From Baylisascaris procyonis (taxonomy: Eukaryota; Nematoda; Chromadorea; Rhabditida; Ascarididae): a stretch of 64,000 nucleotides of DNA. Under the pieces are notes generated by a model. That model ran no database searches. It had not been told where the DNA came from and saw only the letters and a list, made by a program, of their open reading frames with translations. The stretch spans positions 598,501-662,500 of the forward strand of contig JAZARR010000221.1 in the NCBI GenBank assembly GCA_037389465.1. Reading direction: 5' to 3'. The position numbers and the translations under genes were made by a program. Shown one piece after another: positions 49,577 through 64,000 of this stretch; positions within the stretch are counted from its first letter, which is position 1; every line of letters starts with the position of its first letter.

Positions 49577-52500
49577 ATAGCACTAAAAGTGTGTGGGGAT
49601 CGTTGTAAAAGTACTGATCAATACTGAATCGGCAGGCGCATTCAGTTTGTTGTGCACCATGTTTTCTACAGCATTTAGGTTTTGTAGCGTGGGGGCATTG
49701 GGGCTTCAAACATCGCGTGGGAAGGCAACCATGAGGAAGGAGGAAGTGTAGCGAAAGGCAGAAAAGGAGTGAACGAAATTCCGGGTTTCCATTGCCTGGA
49801 AAATCGAGGATATTCAAATGCTAAGTTTCCCGAATAGAATCTTCCACGAAACTGGCAATATTTCCTACTAATTTCTTAAATTCTTTATATTCTTATCTTT
49901 GTGTTATTGATATCCTGTTAGAAACGAAAAACTTGAAATTGTTATGTGTTGAACTAACCATATTTGAAATCAAACGTTGTACTGTTATCTAGAACAACAC
50001 TATTATTCTTTTGATGGACAACATTGTTAGCTTTTTTATGTTAGACCAGGAAGTAGAGGTCTGTGGTTATAGGTAGAGTGAAGAATTTCATTGATTTTTA
50101 GAGGAGAATAGAGAAACAAAGGGTGAGAAAAAGATAGAAAGATAAGAGAATATTGGGAAGAGAGAAAGATCCTAATAATTTAAGCATGCAAGGCGAAACA
50201 GGAATAATGTCGATGAAAATTCAATTGATTGAACAAAATGAATGAGCTCGCCTTATCACGCTTAGCATTAATAACAAAAGTATCTTTGTGGTAGTCATTT
50301 AAAAAAACCGAAATGATTCGTTAGACTTCTCAGTTCAGAAAGAATGCGTTGCAATATCAATACGAGTGTTCATATTACATCTCACTGTGTTTGCATTCGT
50401 TAGGTTTAATATGCGGACGTTAGTCACTGAGAACTCATGAAAGCTGTAACTGATGGCAATGATGAAAAACGATTCTATCAAATGCTGCAGCTCTGAATAA
50501 GAACTAGGTTGGGAAAAATGGGACTCCAATCATCAATAAAGTGCCTTGTGGCATTTGTCAGTATAATAGAGAATTTGGTGAATTTTTTGGCTCTTTATTT
50601 TGCTTCTTTTTTATGTGAGCAAATCAATCTCGACTGGAAAATTTTGTCATCATCGTCCTCAAAACATTCACATATGATAACATTGTCGAACATTTAATTC
50701 TATTTCAAAGCATCGAATAAAACCACACGGAGCTTTATGAATTACTTCTATTACTTCGAAAATAAACGATGAATATTGAAGACAGCCAAGGAGCGGCAAG
50801 TATGCTCAACAGTGCTCCTCTCTTTGTGCGATCGCAAACAATTGTCGATTCACATCGCGTTACGCACGTAGTTGTTTGCTACACCTGTGTGCTCTTGAAT
50901 ACTCGCTCGCATTGCGATTCTATCGACCCTTAACTGTGTTTTTGAACTTTTCAGTAATCTCCTTTGTTAAAGATAGAGAGCAACATGTCTGATCTTTAAT
51001 TTATGGCTTTAACATGGCTTTAACCTAGCTGATCATTGATTCAATCCTGACGCAGTTCTGTTGAGCTCGTTAAGGGTTGCTACTGCGTACGTTAACCACA
51101 TCATTTTCTCCTCTCATGACAGAAGAAAGCGACCTCAGTGGTCGCCTAAACCAAATCGAGGAACTAGATAGTAAGTGAAGAAGAAACGTCCTATAACCTT
51201 TTAGTTCAGATTCAGCTTCATCATCAGCTGGTCATCTGCATCAAAGAAATCCCCACGTGCCTTTGACGGCAGCATAGGCAACAATAGACTTCCAAAGTTA
51301 TTTTACAAGTAGCTAATTTTTGATGCGGGTCACCGCAAAAATCTTCATCGGAAAAGCAGCGCTATTAGGGATTGTCGAAGCATGGTCTTGACGAGCATAA
51401 ATAACTCCTTTGTTTAACTTCAACGGTTCTCATTACTGCGGTTTCACGGAGGCGCTGCAAATCACTTGATAAATGACATAAGTCGAGAGGAAATCTTGTC
51501 AAGAGCGAAGCGTACAGCAAACTACACAACGGATGGCGCGCTACGTGTCTTCTACACTTTCATCAATTACACTGCAATCGTTCAAATGCTTCGAAAAATT
51601 ATGTCAATTTGCTCGATGGTTGTTCTTTTCTTACTCGTTAAGAGCTCAAAACGATTGCAATAAGCGTGCTCATTGCGAAGCATTCTATGAAGGAAACTAA
51701 AACTCATGTAGATCCTTGTGTATTGGAATACGAAATCGAAGACAACTGGGCAACTGTTCAAACTTAGTAATGCTAGTTAAACATATTTTCAGTAATCCAC
51801 TTAAGAAACACATTATCTAAGCTGCCAAAAATATTACAGCTTGAAGAAATCAAAATTATGCATAAGAGGAAAAAAGCAATAGGTTGGCTGATCAGTCACT
51901 GATACCATCAGTTTCCAATCAACAGACTGTTAAGTTCCCTCAATTCCACATTTTTCTTGGTCATTTGTGGCAGTCGACACTTTTTCCGCGCATAAAACAT
52001 TTTCTTTCCTTTGCGCATTTACAACGCATCCTCGTTTTTGCCTTCTCTCCTATTTCCTTGCTCATCTCTGCATTCATTCCTTCCCCTTTTCCACCATTTC
52101 TTCTCTTATTTCAACTTCTCACTTTCCCTATCATGTTTCGGAATTAGCAGTTCTAAGCCAACCGTTTTTCAACAGAAAATGACGAAACGTTGTACAACGT
52201 TGCACAACGCATCAATGAAAATTGAAGATCACGCAAAACCGTTATCATGAGCAAAATACTGCGGACAGAGTATCTCCTCTTAAAATCCGCTTCACCCGAA
52301 AGACTCATCAGAAAATATCAACGTGAGAATGTTAACACAACAATCATTTCCAAACACCTGAAAGACTTACAAAAATCCACAATCGAACTCACGTTTTATT
52401 GTAATCGACTGGTTATCAAAAAATGTATATGCATATCTCATTTTAGGTCTAAATTCTCAAAACTTACAAAGAAACCCAACGCTTGGCACCAATATTGGCT

Positions 52501-54190
52501 TAAGAGACAATAGAATGGTTCATGTTACATCTTGGAAATTCTGTTACCACAGCTCATAAGATTCATGTGCCGAAAAAATTGAGCAAACGGAATCGATTGA
52601 TGCGGTGATTGGCAGGATGAACTAGTAAGAAAACGCATCGATTTTGGAAAAAAGTCGAGCATAATTTGATCTAGATCGATCGTTGGTGTAATTTGCAAAC
52701 AAATGGGGATGAACAAGCGCATGAACGCGTGCACGTAGGCACACATGCACGCACGCATGAACACTGAAAGTCGCAAAAATGCGGACGGATCTTGTAAGGT
52801 AAAGACAGGGGAGAGGGGCACTCTATGCACTATTGTTCCTTTTGGAAAGTAAAGGGGAGGTGCGAGCAACTAAAAATAAGTTTCCTTATAAATGCTCTAG
52901 AAAACGCAATTTTGACAACAACAAAGCAGCTTCAATGCGAAGAAATTTTGAAATTTTCTAAACGGAATATACTGAAAGTCATAAACCTATGGACGTTCTT
53001 ATATTCTAAATTCAACACGAAATTAACACTAAAAACGGCTCAGTAAGAAATAGACGAAAAACTTTTCAATATCTAGGTCAAACTGAAAAATAAATAGGGG
53101 AACATTAGTTAAGAATTCCTATGGAAGGTCTAAACAGTGTTCCCCATTCCCCATCCCGTTGACCTCGATAGCTTTTCAAGAAATGCCCAAATCTGCAAGA
53201 TTAGTGGAAAGAATTGAACAAACCACGTCCCATTGCAAAAAAAGAATCATAACAAAACTCTGAATACATAAAGAATACAATCTTCACAAACAAACTATAG
53301 TAATATTCGCAATCGAGAACTGCTCCACTTCCCTTTTTTTAACCACTTTACAGTACATTACTGCGAGATTCAAACATCAAGTTGTATAAGTTTGTAGCTC
53401 AAAGTCATCTCTTATTGCACACCAGTGGAGTAACCAACTGCTGGAGGGAGTCACGCAAGCTGAAAAGAACCAATTATATATTTTTAACTAAATTCAGACG
53501 TCTGGAACTTACCGCCCAGTTAAAAATTTGCTCAAATTTAGCCAACAAAGTGGGAATAAGTGGGGAGGGGAGGGAGAGAGAATGGGGGAGAAGAGGCGAA
53601 CGCTTTCCATACTTCCATGTTCATGAGCGGAAGTTACATAGATTACTATGTGTCTCAGCTATTAGCGATACTTCACTCACTTCATTTGTCTTCCTATCGT
53701 TTCTGCGTTCGCAGATATTCTAACGAGAACAAACATTCACCTATTTTTTTTTCTGCCTCATAAATGCAATTGCATCTCCTATGAAACATTTCTCCAATTC
53801 TTCATATGTCAATAGCGCAATATGCGCCAAATTCAACGGCTGATCTGTAATATTTCGAAGAATTTTTGGATTTTCATATAGACTTAGCAGATCAATTTCA
53901 AAATTTGCTTGCTAGATTTTAATCGGAACCGAGCTTAATTTTTAGTAATCAACAAAAAGATCGCATTCACCAAAGTTGAATGGCCTGTTGGTGCACATAC
54001 CGAGAAGTGAAGTTCATTTACCATGTTTCTTGAGGCACTGCACCACTGCAAAACAAACTTTTCAAAGTGCATTTTTGAGAGATATTCACAATTCCAGAAT
54101 ATTGTAGGGTCATCGACTGCTGAAAGTCCTCCACACTGATCACGATTTTCAATTTTGAATTGTTCGATTACATGCTTATTGGTATTTTCA
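49577..54190 (-). CDS. Partial cysteine-rich, probably secreted protein
   Basis: Three exons in transcript order. 54022-54190 has 56 codons, contains DQCGGLSAVDD, FWNCEYL and LQWCSAS, and ends at a gtaaat donor in phase 0. 52548-52621 starts in phase 0 after ttcttactag and contains SIDSVCSIFSAHESYEL. 49577-49795 has 72 codons, a ttttccag acceptor and a consensus gtaagt donor, and contains GCLPTRCLKPQCP, KCCRKHG and ECACRF. The first two join in agreeing phase; the third needs a phase-1 exon that I could not place, so it may belong to another gene. Regularly spaced cysteines suggest disulphide-rich extracellular modules of the type common in nematodes, but I cannot assign a named domain. Neither the start nor the stop codon was found. 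Confidence 0.45.
51116..51663 (+). CDS. Possible small + strand gene, competing with minus-strand readings
   Basis: An ATG at 51116 opens 18 codons (MTEESDLSGRLNQIEELD) ending at a consensus gtaagt donor (51171). A phase-compatible acceptor about 40 bases on (agttcag) gives NSASSSAGHLHQRNPH and a TAG. Further on, 51418-51663 is open for about 80 codons without needing an ATG, contains REEILSRAKRTANYTTDG, and ends in a hydrophobic helix (SICSMVVLFLLVKS) and TAA. Joining the parts is unproven. Parts of the same DNA can also be read as minus-strand exons with good splice sites (51093-51136 and about 51390-51455). I do not recognise the product. Confidence 0.25.
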
Positions 54191-54760
54191 CTACACAATT
54201 CATAATGAACGAGACCAATTCATAAGGTTGTCAGTATACAAAAGGCATCATTGTCGCCGTTCGCAATCAAAAACTCTTACGATAGGAGCGATATCAGAAA
54301 CTATGAGGGCAATGGAGAGAAGTAGAATGATACACAACATGTTTTATTGGTTTTTTTTCTATTTTTGCACCTCATTCGCAATTTCACTGACTTCCTGGTT
54401 AGTTAATTATTTCATCATACATCACTGTGACAGACGACTGATCATTGTTCTTTGTCATTACTTTATTTTTGTTAAATTGTCTGGTTTCCTTTTCCTTTTT
54501 CGTTTCGTTCAATTTTTCCCCCTCATAGCTTCAACTCACCTCTCACTCGCATAGCTGCGTCAATTCCAGAACTCCTAATATCAAATTACGGGTGTGTTCA
54601 GTAGTGGAACGTAAAATATCTCATATTTCTATGCATATAAGCGATCGTTTCACTGCCTCATTAGTTCAAAGAAGTTATGAACGCCTCACACCCAACATCT
54701 CAAAATTCTTTTATTTCACATTAAAATTCCAATACGATAAATAAAATAAAAATACATCAA

Positions 54761-64000
<9,240 letters not shown>

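Noticed and set aside
52011..52250. Ser/Phe/Leu-rich + strand frames
   Set aside because: CT-rich low-complexity DNA; no motif and no splice partners.

Overview
The window looks like a piece of a nematode nuclear genome, most likely a gene-poor, intron-rich strongylid-type (clade V) parasite. The reasons are pyrimidine-rich splice acceptors ending TTTCAG or TTGCAG, small exons separated by introns of about 60 bp to 3 kb, long AT microsatellites, a degenerate non-LTR retrotransposon, and a nematode-style gene set. There are no operons, ribosome binding sites, tRNA genes, CRISPR arrays or prokaryotic signals. Every gene model here was assembled by eye from reading frame, splice phase and protein motifs. 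Exon edges are stated where donor, acceptor and phase agree.

Layout. 2003-6757 (+): a three-exon CCCH zinc-finger gene, a ZC3H10-like RNA-binding protein, complete at 327 codons. 6758-15868: long stretch with no gene I can support. 15869-20149 (+): a serpin pseudogene with two nonsense codons and three frameshifts; three inner exons are still open. 23097-31293 (+): a complete secreted C-type lectin gene (signal peptide, cysteine-bearing helical region, Gly/Asn-rich linker, one C-type lectin domain).

33193-44924 (-): a set of phase-compatible exons that probably forms one or two genes for a membrane protein I do not recognise. Its C-terminal three exons (33193-34735), ending in one transmembrane helix and a short tail, are well supported; the upstream exons are tentative. 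45935-47330 (-): decayed LINE reverse transcriptase. 49577-54190 (-): exons of a cysteine-rich, probably secreted protein, incomplete. 54761-64000 (-): the C-terminal half of a glycoside hydrolase family 31 alpha-glucosidase, truncated by the window edge. Its last exon adds a threonine-rich mucin-like stalk and a hydrophobic C-terminus, so the enzyme is probably anchored at a membrane.

The genes do not form a pathway. Several encode secreted or surface proteins (lectin, anchored glucosidase, cysteine-rich protein, former serpin), which would fit gut or surface biology of a parasite; that link is inference. I found no clearly new system. The most useful observations are the anchored glucosidase with a stop codon built into a splice donor, the dying serpin, and the unassigned membrane-protein locus.
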